Origin: Vibrio sp. 10N.286.49.B1
GTDB lineage: Bacteria > Pseudomonadota > Gammaproteobacteria > Enterobacterales > Vibrionaceae
DNA length: 64,000 nucleotides
Assembly: GCF_002873335.1 (NCBI RefSeq)
Contig: NZ_MCUW01000019.1
Location: forward strand, 17,156 to 81,155
Reading direction: 5' to 3'
In this document: in pieces, positions 20,065 to 27,696 of the stretch
How positions within the stretch are numbered: position 1 is the stretch's first letter
How the letters are laid out: every line of letters begins with the position of its first letter
Notes under the pieces: generated by a model
Database searches by the model: none
Seen by the model: the letters and a program-made list of their open reading frames with translations, nothing else
Told to the model about the DNA's origin: nothing
Position numbers and translations under genes: made by a program

Positions 20065-20499
20065 ATGTCAAAAAACATTTTGTGTTTAGATAATCAATAT
20101 CAAGACATACATGATCAGTTAAACAATCTACCTTACGATTTGAGCTCGTTATACAAAGAGCACGGTGAACAACTCATTCAAGTTCAATTTTTAACTGCAT
20201 TAATTCACAAAATTGAATCGACAAGTGAAGTGATCAGTTTACTATCAATAACCGAATTCCTTTTCGAATTTGAATTACAGCATAAGCAACCAAGGGAACT
20301 TGTCGGCTTAATCGATGGACCAGACTATTGTCGAGGAGAAGTGCTTTATTTGTCTTCAAATGTCTTGGTGGTAAAAATAAGTTCAACAAAGTTTCCTATA
20401 TTAGGGTTTCTTCTTACTCTTGTGAAAAATCCATACTTTAATTTTGAAAAAGGACCTGACCGACCATTAACCTATCACGTTAGTGCGGTGAGTCTATGA
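20065..20499 (+). CDS. Uncharacterised protein of the WYL module
   Basis: 144 residues, not recognised. It is predicted soluble, with helical N-terminal 80 residues and a beta-rich C-terminal part (ELVGLIDGPDYCRGEVLYLS onward). No signal peptide. ATG with a strong SD AGGGAG 6 nt upstream that lies in a hairpin. Its stop codon overlaps the ATG of the following cREC gene as ATGA, so the two are translationally coupled and probably act together. Confidence 0.7.
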   Translation: MSKNILCLDNQYQDIHDQLNNLPYDLSSLYKEHGEQLIQVQFLTALIHKIESTSEVISLLSITEFLFEFELQHKQPRELVGLIDGPDYCRGEVLYLSSNVLVVKISSTKFPILGFLLTLVKNPYFNFEKGPDRPLTYHVSAVSL

Positions 20500-20802
20500 A
20501 AGTTTATCTTGATGATTGTCGAGAAACCCCCCAAGGGCTGGGTAAGAACATACACGCCACAACAAACCATTGAACTACTAATGTCTCGACAAGTTGACGT
20601 ATTGAGTTTGGATCATGACTTAGGTGATGATACCCGAATAGGGACAGGTTATGACGTATTACTTTGGCTAGAAGAAAAGGTAGCAATGACCGACTTTACC
20701 CCACCTGAAACCATTCTAGTCCACAGCTCAAACACTTCTGCTGTACAAAAAATGCGAGCAGCTATTCATGCTATTCAACGTATCAATGAGGGTGACCCAT
20801 GA
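20496..20802 (+). pseudogene. Cyclic-phosphate-processing receiver (cREC)-like protein, single-base frameshift
   Basis: The ATG at 20496 overlaps the preceding stop and gives MKVYLDDCRETPQ, then runs out of frame. The rest of the domain (GWVRTYTPQQT, LSLDHDLGDD, GTGYDVLLWLEE, ILVHSSNTSA) continues in the +1 frame to 20802. Deleting one base in the C6-AA-GGG tract (20527-20537) restores TPQGWVR. The family is a receiver-like fold with several Asp residues and proposed cyclic-phosphate chemistry. The defect may be a real mutation, a phase-variable tract or a base-call error; a separate short frame from an internal ATG at 20512 would lack the first Asp pair. Confidence 0.7.
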
Positions 20803-20832
20803 TCGTTCAGTAGTTGCTGCTCTATCCATTTG

Positions 20833-21160
20833 TTATAAATAACGGTTATTCAAATGGTCTTGGAAAAACTGCGCATTCAATGTTTCCCCAGTCGCTTGTT
20901 GCACTAATTCATTTGTCGTTAACAAGCCACCTTTGCTCAAGATATTTTCTGATAGCCATGAAAAGATAATGGAGAGATCACCACTACGAGTCACGTAATC
21001 GACATCAATGGTTTTCTTCATTGCTGCCATAAACTGCGCCGCATACATCGCGCCTAAAGTTTAGCTAGGAAAGTAGCCAAAAGAACTATCTGTCCAGTGG
21101 AGAATATGACCTGCATCTTTAGGTAGTTACGGCTGTCCAAATTGTTGCTAGCGGGGCGAC
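20833..21160 (-). pseudogene. Decayed partial copy of M32 carboxypeptidase
   Basis: The last 71 residues (to NNRYL) are open and about 75% identical to the C-terminus of the intact M32 gene at 22.6-24.1 kb. Upstream, the homology continues as DAGHILHWTDSSFGYFPS but has an in-frame stop at 21061-21063 and further frameshifts, then fades. It has no catalytic HExxH part. With the intact gene it forms a direct repeat about 1.8 kb apart and marks the right edge of the accessory block. Confidence 0.85.
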
Positions 21161-21328
21161 TTAACTCAGAAATACCCCATTGTAACTATTGCATCCAAAC
21201 TAATGTCTCGATGATTTGGTAACTTTGATCTACAAATAGTAATGAATGGCAAAAGGCAGACCTACCCCCGCTAGTTCAGTGGCAGCGGGCGCGTCGAGTG
21301 TTATACCTCTGGCTGAGACATTGTTTGA

Positions 21329-21646
21329 CTAGTGGGCAGGCCGAGTAGGCTTGTTTTGGTTGTCGCGTGTACGTTTTTTGAAAAAAAAAGCAAAGAGCTT
21401 TATCACGCCAATACACAAAAAGGCGGGGACCATGGTCAGCACAGTAAGCTTAACAAATGAGACGCCGAAAATCGCAAACCCAGATAGGTTTCGTTTTCCT
21501 TCTTCGGGTGCAAACTCGGCTGCTGCACTATTTATTGTTCCTGCCCAAGTTGATAGCTCTAAGGTCCACATTACTGCACAAATGATAAGCGAGATGATTA
21601 AGATAATAGCTGAGCGCTGTTTCCAACGATAAACGAGATATTTCAT
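21329..21646 (-). CDS. Small two-helix inner-membrane protein
   Basis: 105 residues with two hydrophobic segments (about 13-33 and 60-90) and a basic tail. It is not recognised. Its ATG overlaps the stop of the preceding cytochrome-like gene by one base (TAATG), so it is co-translated and probably partners it. Confidence 0.65.
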   Translation of the reverse strand: MKYLVYRWKQRSAIILIISLIICAVMWTLELSTWAGTINSAAAEFAPEEGKRNLSGFAIFGVSFVKLTVLTMVPAFLCIGVIKLFAFFFKKRTRDNQNKPTRPAH

Positions 21647-22137
21647 TATACACCTGCCTTAGTGTTGTGTTTCTGTCTCATTTTGCTGGTCACACCTTTT
21701 ATCCACTGCCAGTGTAGAGCAAGATGGATACCAAGCATTGGCATCACTAGGTTTCCTAGGTCATGATGTAGCTTGGACCAAACAGGCAGTATTTCTACTG
21801 GCATATTGAGCTGAGGTAGCAAAGCTTCGGAAGCTAAGAATCCACTGAGTGTTGCCATCAGCATGATCAAGTAGAACAAAGCATCCCAAACCGCGTTGAA
21901 TCGATCTTTAGCAGATTGCTTGTGGATGAAGTTTTTTGGAAGAGATACCATCCAGTCCCAATGCAGTAGTAAGTGGATAATCAAAGGAATAATAAACAAA
22001 AGGCTCAGCCATTCGTGAGCCGCTACACCTGTTGCTTTGGGAATACAGACAAAGATAAAGCTGACTAGCAGTAGGATGTCCATGACATACTGAGTCTTTA
22101 CCAAACTATCTTTCCATGTGCGAGTTTGCATGATCAA
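21646..22137 (-). CDS. DUF4405/cytochrome-b561-like membrane protein
   Basis: 163 residues with four membrane helices. Histidines in the helices (AHEW, HLLLHWDW, KLHHDLGN, HLALHWQW) are placed as in b-type haem-binding DUF4405 proteins. This suggests a quinone- or electron-transfer role in the inner membrane, with the downstream 105-residue protein as partner. The pair lies between the decayed and the intact copies of the M32 peptidase. Confidence 0.75.
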   Translation of the reverse strand: MIMQTRTWKDSLVKTQYVMDILLLVSFIFVCIPKATGVAAHEWLSLLFIIPLIIHLLLHWDWMVSLPKNFIHKQSAKDRFNAVWDALFYLIMLMATLSGFLASEALLPQLNMPVEILPVWSKLHHDLGNLVMPMLGIHLALHWQWIKGVTSKMRQKHNTKAGV

Positions 22138-22637
22138 TTGCCTGATAGGTTGTTAAGCCATAAAAAATTCATGATTATAAATTAGCAAGTCGGCAGATTG
22201 ATTCAATTGATTTTACAGTAATTTACAGTTAGAAATGCCGCGCGTCTTGATAGCACGGCATTTGTGATCGGTTCCAGATAGATTGGGCATCAAGTTAAGC
22301 GATTTTTCATGCCTTTAATAATCGGGCTTTGACCAGTTTACATCATGGGATTGATGATTTTTAATCCTAATCACCTAAACTACACACTGAGAGTGTAGTC
22401 AATCTCAGTAAAGTCAAACATGTTCAGAGTTGTTATTTCTCTGTGTTATACGCTATTGAGACAACAAAGCTGTCTTCAAACCAGTTCCAACTTTGCCTTT
22501 TGCATTTTGAACCTTTGCATCAGGCCGTTGTGTTCCTTAGGGGAATAGTACTTGTACAATGCTTCTTCACACTTTGGTTCTACTTGCATAGCAAGTTCTG
22601 CAAGCAGAACACTTCAGTTTGGTTGACGTCTACTAAT
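22138..22637. other. Intergenic region, 500 bp
   Basis: No convincing gene. The region holds the promoter side of the cytochrome-like operon. It contains an 8-bp inverted repeat AAATGCCG/CGGCATTT (22233-22240 and 22256-22263), a possible terminator for the M32 gene transcribed into it, and a smaller CTACAC/GTGTAG dyad near 22380-22398. Confidence 0.4.
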
Positions 22638-24119
22638 CTATAGATAACGATTTTTCAAATGATCTTGGAAAAACTGTGCATTCAGCGTTTCCCCAGTGGC
22701 TTGTTTTACCAATTCATCCGTGGTTGATAAGCTGCCCTTGCTCCATATGTTGTCTGAAAGCCAAGTGAAGATAGGGGATAGGTCACCGCTTTCAACCATA
22801 GCGTTTACATCAACCGTTTTCTTCATTGCTGCCATAAACTGCGCCGCGTACATCGCGCCTAAAGTGTAGCTAGGAAAGTAACCAAAAGCACCATCTGTCC
22901 AGTGAATGTCCTGCATGCACCCATCTTTGTAGTTGTCTTTCGTAGACAACCCTAAATATTGCTGCATTTTGGTGTCCCACAATTCCGGGATATCGTTATA
23001 GCTAATTTTGCCATTCATAAGGTCGCGTTCTATTTCATAACGCAGAATAACATGAGCAGGGTAGGTGAGCTCGTCAGCATCTACCCGAATAAATCCAGGT
23101 TGGACTCTGGTGTAGATTTTTTTCAGGTTGTCAGGAGCAAAGACCGTAGTGTCGTTAGCGGAAAAGTGTTTGCTGGCTAGGGGGGCAAGATTTCCGATAA
23201 ATGCGTCACTTCGCCCAAGTTGCATTTCAAAAAATAACGACTGAGATTCATGGATGCCCATAGAGCGCGCTTGCCCTGCTGGTAATCCAGCCCATTGTAG
23301 AGGCAGCCCTTGTTCGTAGCGAGCGTGGCCGGTTTCATGAACAATACCCATTAAAGACTGAACGAAATCGTGTTCATCATACCGAGTCGTGATGCGAACA
23401 TCTTGTTGAACACCCCCACAGAATGGATGAGAGCTGATATCAAGACGGCCATGGTTGAAATCAAAATTCAGTAATGACATCACCTCTAGGCCTAATGCGT
23501 TTTGTGCCGCGGTAGAATACGTTTCGCTGGTGGTATGTACCGACTCGAGCTTCTGTTTTTCTTGGACTTGTTGCGTCAATTCAGGCAGCCAAGACGTCAG
23601 GTCGCCAAAAATACGATCGAGTTGTTCAGAGTTGACGCCTGGCTCATAGATATCCAGCATAGCGTCATAGGGCGTTAAGCCAGATACCTCACCGCGAATT
23701 TGAGCTTCTTCTTGTGAAAGCTGCACCACTTCTTCAAAGTTTTTACAAAAGCCATTCCAGTCGTTTTGACCGCGCTGTGTTCGCCAAGCGTGTTCGCATT
23801 TAGAGCCAGCTAGAGACTTCGCTTTGACAAGATCTTCAGGTACAACCGTCGTCAAACGCCATTGCCTTTCCATTTCATTTAGGCTTGCTTGCTGAGATGA
23901 TGACAAGCGCTCTTCTTGTGCGTTACTGATGAGATCAGCAAGATGCGGGGCAGTCGAGAGCTGATGAATATGTAAAGACAGCTGAGCCATCGCTTCGGAG
24001 CGGGCTTGATTGCCACCTGATGGCATCATTGCGGCGGCATCCCAACCACAAATGGAGGAGAGATGACCGAAATTTGAGATTGTTTTGTAGTGTTCAACGA
24101 GCTTGTTGTAGTTTTCCAT
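22638..24119 (-). CDS. Metallocarboxypeptidase, M32 (Taq) family
   Basis: 493 residues from the ATG at 24119, chosen for an SD (GGAAGG, about 9 nt upstream) and for homologue length; a longer frame adds 14 non-conserved residues. The zinc motif HETGH lies in GIVHETGHARYEQGLP, followed by the family segment ESQSLFFEMQLGR. It trims C-terminal residues from peptides in the cytosol. A decayed copy of its 3' part lies 1.6 kb downstream. Confidence 0.93.
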   Translation of the reverse strand: MENYNKLVEHYKTISNFGHLSSICGWDAAAMMPSGGNQARSEAMAQLSLHIHQLSTAPHLADLISNAQEERLSSSQQASLNEMERQWRLTTVVPEDLVKAKSLAGSKCEHAWRTQRGQNDWNGFCKNFEEVVQLSQEEAQIRGEVSGLTPYDAMLDIYEPGVNSEQLDRIFGDLTSWLPELTQQVQEKQKLESVHTTSETYSTAAQNALGLEVMSLLNFDFNHGRLDISSHPFCGGVQQDVRITTRYDEHDFVQSLMGIVHETGHARYEQGLPLQWAGLPAGQARSMGIHESQSLFFEMQLGRSDAFIGNLAPLASKHFSANDTTVFAPDNLKKIYTRVQPGFIRVDADELTYPAHVILRYEIERDLMNGKISYNDIPELWDTKMQQYLGLSTKDNYKDGCMQDIHWTDGAFGYFPSYTLGAMYAAQFMAAMKKTVDVNAMVESGDLSPIFTWLSDNIWSKGSLSTTDELVKQATGETLNAQFFQDHLKNRYL

Positions 24120-24363
24120 GTCGGTTGACCTTCCGAGTGAACGATGATGATAAGTTAACACCTACAAGCGTTTACGAAAAGATGAAGCGATGACAGAGTC
24201 ACGGTTTTTTAGGTCACCATGTGTGACCTAACGCTTTAAGCGTGTTGACGAAGCGGGGTTTCTTTTCCGTGTAAGGTATGGCTATTTGTCGTCGCTTGAG
24301 TCAAAATCCGAGACAAGGCTATCAGCTCATTAGTTTTTGAATTAACTTGTACAGTGGACGTTT

Positions 24364-24999
24364 ATGCATATCTTGAATCTTGAAGCTTTTCTTATTGCGA
24401 TTGTTATCCTAACCATGACGCCAGGCCTTGATACCGCGCTGGTGATTAGAAACACTTCGAGAGGTGGGTTTCACGATGGTGCGTTGACCAGCTTAGGTAT
24501 TTGCTCAGGTCTATTTGTACATGCCACATTTTCTGCGCTTGGGATCTCTGTGATTCTAACGCAATCTGCAGAGTTGTTTTCATTGGTTAAAGGCATTGGT
24601 GCGGCGTACCTTATTTGGCTAGGAATTTCGAGTTTACGTGCACTAAGAGCTTCATCCAATGTGAGTGTTAGCGAAATAGCGGCACAAAATTTAAATGCGG
24701 GTAAGTCACTGCGCGAGGGCTTTTTGTCTAACGTTCTAAACCCGAAAACGGCGGTGTTCTATCTCGCGTTCTTGCCTCAGTTTATTAATCCAGACTTTTC
24801 GCCGCTGATACAATCAATGACCATGGCATCAATCCATTTTGTCATTGCGATGGCTTGGCAGTGCGGCTTATCAGGGATGTTGAACTCAGCGAAAACACTA
24901 CTTAAAAATGGTCGTTTCATTCGTTGGATGGAAGGAACGACAGGAGTTGTGCTGATTGTACTTGGTGTGAAACTGCTGATTGAAGACCCACAAATATAG
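24364..24999 (+). CDS. LysE/RhtB-family amino-acid exporter
   Basis: 211 residues with six hydrophobic segments. The N-terminal signature TPGLDTALVIRNTSRGGFHDG and the central FLSNVLNPKTAVFYLAFLPQ are diagnostic of LysE/RhtB translocators. It exports an amino acid or derivative across the inner membrane; substrate unknown. It is divergent from the M32 gene and its stop lies 5 bp from the convergent lipoprotein gene. Confidence 0.93.
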   Translation: MHILNLEAFLIAIVILTMTPGLDTALVIRNTSRGGFHDGALTSLGICSGLFVHATFSALGISVILTQSAELFSLVKGIGAAYLIWLGISSLRALRASSNVSVSEIAAQNLNAGKSLREGFLSNVLNPKTAVFYLAFLPQFINPDFSPLIQSMTMASIHFVIAMAWQCGLSGMLNSAKTLLKNGRFIRWMEGTTGVVLIVLGVKLLIEDPQI

Positions 25000-25004
25000 C
25001 AGCG

Positions 25005-25256
25005 TTAAGACTGTTTGTGCTTAGCTTCAATCAGAGATTTTTGTGTAGCGAGTAGTTTTTTAACCGTCACCGACGGAGCCTTTAAGACATATTGATCGAA
25101 GCATCGGTACGATGAGTCAGCTTCGTTGATGTCCTTGCAGAAATTTCGGGCGTCAATATTGTGCTGGTATAACTCATGCTCCGTCGCAAGCTGGTCGTGT
25201 GTTGCACATCCCGCAAGCGCAGCAAAGGCAAGGGTCAAAGATAACAATCTAATCAT
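25005..25256 (-). CDS. Small lipoprotein
   Basis: 83 residues from the ATG at 25256. The signal peptide ends in LAGC, so lipidation at that Cys is expected. The mature part has two further Cys (NFCKD, YRCFD) that could form a disulfide. No family is recognised. It converges tightly on the LysE gene. Confidence 0.7.
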   Translation of the reverse strand: MIRLLSLTLAFAALAGCATHDQLATEHELYQHNIDARNFCKDINEADSSYRCFDQYVLKAPSVTVKKLLATQKSLIEAKHKQS

Positions 25257-25354
25257 ATTCACTCTTTTCAATAACGTAACATTAAATAATTACGCTAGGT
25301 ATGATAATTATTTATTAGTGAGTTAGTGGCCATTTTACGCCATAAGTTCCCCCA

Positions 25355-26098
25355 TCATATGAAACTTTGAAACCAACCATAAAGAAATCGGGCAAGTTCT
25401 TCCGGCTTTTCTGATGGTAGATCATGAGCATCGCTTGCATAACACATATGTTGTACACCCCACGCTTTCGCTATCGCTAAACCTGCCTGACTACTGACTA
25501 ATTGATCACTTTCACTTGTAATGACCAATGTTGGGCATCGAGGAGCAATAGCCGGCCCCTTAAATCTCGCGGCTGCGATCAGCTGACGAAGTGCATTCGG
25601 AAAACTCACTGGGTGTGATTGCCTCAACGTTAAATAATGATGCAATACGTCTGGATGGCTAACATGGCGGGGGTAAGTGACGTTGAGGACCGCGATTTCA
25701 AAAGGCTTTGATCCTAGTAACTTTGAGCCACATAAATAAGGAAGCTTAAGCAAATTAATCCGTTGCCAAAAATGACTATAGCGAGAGAAACTAGGATTAA
25801 TGAGCGTCAAGCTTGCCACATTATTAGGTAATCGATGTGCCCAAGATGAGGCAAGCATCGAACCCATTGAAATGGCGACTAGGTGGTAGCGCTCGCAGTC
25901 ATTTGGTAATTGGTGCAGTACGGAGGGCAACATAGACTCAATATTGGTTGGACTACGTTGTTGAAAAAGCGCACCATTCCCAGGCACATTTGGTGTGATG
26001 ATAACCAAATCAGGGTCGAGAGCAGTGAATGCATCTATCATCCTCTGCCAATGTCCAGACTCCCTAAGCAACCCCCTGACTAAGACGATGGGTACCAT
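25355..26098 (-). CDS. Alpha/beta hydrolase
   Basis: 247 residues of the alpha/beta-hydrolase fold. The nucleophile elbow AISMG places Ser77; the acid is in TSESDQLV and the base in DAHDLPSEKP near the C-terminus, a full triad. RGLLRESGHW near the start resembles the oxyanion loop of BioH/esterase relatives. Its first 19 nt overlap the upstream M14-like gene, so the two are co-transcribed. Substrate unknown. Confidence 0.85.
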   Translation of the reverse strand: MVPIVLVRGLLRESGHWQRMIDAFTALDPDLVIITPNVPGNGALFQQRSPTNIESMLPSVLHQLPNDCERYHLVAISMGSMLASSWAHRLPNNVASLTLINPSFSRYSHFWQRINLLKLPYLCGSKLLGSKPFEIAVLNVTYPRHVSHPDVLHHYLTLRQSHPVSFPNALRQLIAAARFKGPAIAPRCPTLVITSESDQLVSSQAGLAIAKAWGVQHMCYASDAHDLPSEKPEELARFLYGWFQSFI

Positions 26099-26976
26099 AA
26101 CTTTGTGGCCTTTTTGGTTAATCGACTTTGTTCATCCGCACTCATATTCGTTAATAACTCATTGTCGAGCACCTGCGTGAGATAACCCAATAATGCACTA
26201 TGACGACGTTGAACCCGTTTGATGCGATGTGGTTTTGTGGGGTGAAACAGTTGGCTAAATTTTAGCAGTTGCATCGGGTTTTTTTTAACCCAAAGCCACG
26301 AACCGAGCTCAAGCGTTAGAGGGACAAAGGGATTCGTTGAGGTCTCATAGTGTTTGAGATGCAGCCAGTCCCAAAAATCTCCGTGAGTGGTGTATTGATG
26401 ACATTGAGGTTCAAATTGATAAAGCTCGTACTGTGGGTAACTTTTGCGAAAGATAGAGTACAACAAATAAAACTGATGCAGATTGTGTGGGGGATGTCTG
26501 TGATGAGCGAAAGGGAACCACAGCCGGTCCCGTGTACCAAAACCGCTATGGAGATCAAGCACAATGGTCGATCGTGCGTGCTTCGAAATATTAAGGATAT
26601 GCGATGACAGTACTTTCAGTTCTTGTTCCATATCGTCAGGATTTCCTCTATACCATGGCAAACGAGCGCTGATCGTTTGGCCCGCATAGAGCTGGTATTT
26701 CGTATTGTGAGAGTGAATGGGGGCGTTTCTCATCAAATCTACGCCGTGATGATTAGCGCGAGTGCTTAAGGCGACGCCCCACGGGTTGACGACAGGAACC
26801 GTGATGATTTTTATCTTGTCTAGCGTCTCGCTAAGACGATTATCCCACTGCAACCGTTTAAGCAAATTCTGAATAAAAGAAAGGATGATTTGGCTGCCAA
26901 TTTTTTCGACGCCGTGTATAGACCCGGTAAGAATTAAGCACGGCGCGGTGGGATCTTCGTTGCCCATTGATAGCAT
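26080..26976 (-). CDS. M14-family zinc carboxypeptidase-like protein, N-terminus unresolved
   Basis: 298 residues from the first ATG. Zinc ligands H21/E24 (SIHGVEKIG) and H143 (LDLHSG), the substrate motif NPWGVALSTRANHHGVDLMRN and the catalytic Glu223 (LTLELGSW) are present. Family homology clearly continues upstream in the same frame for about 49 codons (for example LAHIGHGDHNLPLYMLS). No ATG, GTG or TTG occurs there, and a TAG at 27124-27126 closes the frame. The gene may therefore be 5'-truncated or interrupted, or use an unusual start. It overlaps the hydrolase gene by 19 nt. Confidence 0.75.
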   Translation of the reverse strand: MLSMGNEDPTAPCLILTGSIHGVEKIGSQIILSFIQNLLKRLQWDNRLSETLDKIKIITVPVVNPWGVALSTRANHHGVDLMRNAPIHSHNTKYQLYAGQTISARLPWYRGNPDDMEQELKVLSSHILNISKHARSTIVLDLHSGFGTRDRLWFPFAHHRHPPHNLHQFYLLYSIFRKSYPQYELYQFEPQCHQYTTHGDFWDWLHLKHYETSTNPFVPLTLELGSWLWVKKNPMQLLKFSQLFHPTKPHRIKRVQRRHSALLGYLTQVLDNELLTNMSADEQSRLTKKATKLWYPSS

Positions 26977-27285
26977 ATACAGCGGCAGATTGTGATCACC
27001 ATGTCCAATATGTGCAAGAGTGGTGAGCGACAGTGCGGAGTAGCGCTCGGCATAGTCTTCAATATGCCTCAGTTCCGTGGCGTTGCGACAAACATAATTC
27101 GACTCGAGTTGGTTTTCTTTAGTCTACTGTCGAGAGTGAATCAGAGGTGTTAAATATTTGTGACCTGTCGTTTGATTAAAACAGGTGTCGGTGAACTTCA
27201 CTGGGCGTAGTGAATAGGGAGCGCCTAAAGAGAAATTGGAATGAAGGTATTATCGAAGAGGGGTGAGGTGTTGTTTAATGAAAAG

Positions 27286-27323
27286 CATGATACCAAGCGC
27301 ATGACATGATACTAAACGCATGA
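27286..27323. repeat. Tandem 19-bp direct repeat
   Basis: CATGATACCAAGCGCATGA is followed at once by CATGATACTAAACGCATGA, two differences in 19. It lies between the M14-like and DUF2960 genes. The rest of the gap from 27124 to 27400 shows nothing recognisable. Confidence 0.8.
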
Positions 27324-27400
27324 TTAGCCATATGAGGGTTTTACTCAAATGACTGATCATACGTGGAGTCGGACGCGTTGGTTACCTGAGGCCGTCTGGG

Positions 27401-27670
27401 TTAAGACTTAGGTTTTTTCCCAACACCATGGTTTTCTTTTAAAGCCAAAGTGAGTTTGCTGAAACCAAGCTTACGGAAATGGTTATCACGGTAATTACGA
27501 ACCGACTTAGTGTCTGAAATGGCTTCAATTTGCTGTTCCATTTTTAGAAACTCAGTCAAATCGATGCCTTCCGCTTCCGCAACGGCTTCGTGGATATTAC
27601 GATGCTGCTGGTAAGAAAACGTCAGTGTTTTGTCTTCTTCTTTATAGGTGTAAAGGATAGTACGTGCCAT
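27401..27670 (-). CDS. DUF2960 family protein
   Basis: 89 residues matching the Vibrio/Shewanella family DUF2960 as I recall it: MARTILYTYK at the start, then HEAVAEAEGIDLTEFLKMEQQ and NYRDNHFRKLGFSKLT. Small, soluble, function unknown. It lies 26 bp downstream of the MobB-MoeA gene on the same strand and is probably co-transcribed. Confidence 0.8.
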   Translation of the reverse strand: MARTILYTYKEEDKTLTFSYQQHRNIHEAVAEAEGIDLTEFLKMEQQIEAISDTKSVRNYRDNHFRKLGFSKLTLALKENHGVGKKPKS

Positions 27671-27696
27671 AGTTTGGACCTGCTTAAAATTTTACG

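Noticed and set aside
22443-22643. 66-residue open frame in the gap beside the M32 gene
   Set aside because: No SD, low-complexity hydrophobic composition, and overlaps the 3' end of the M32 gene on the other strand.
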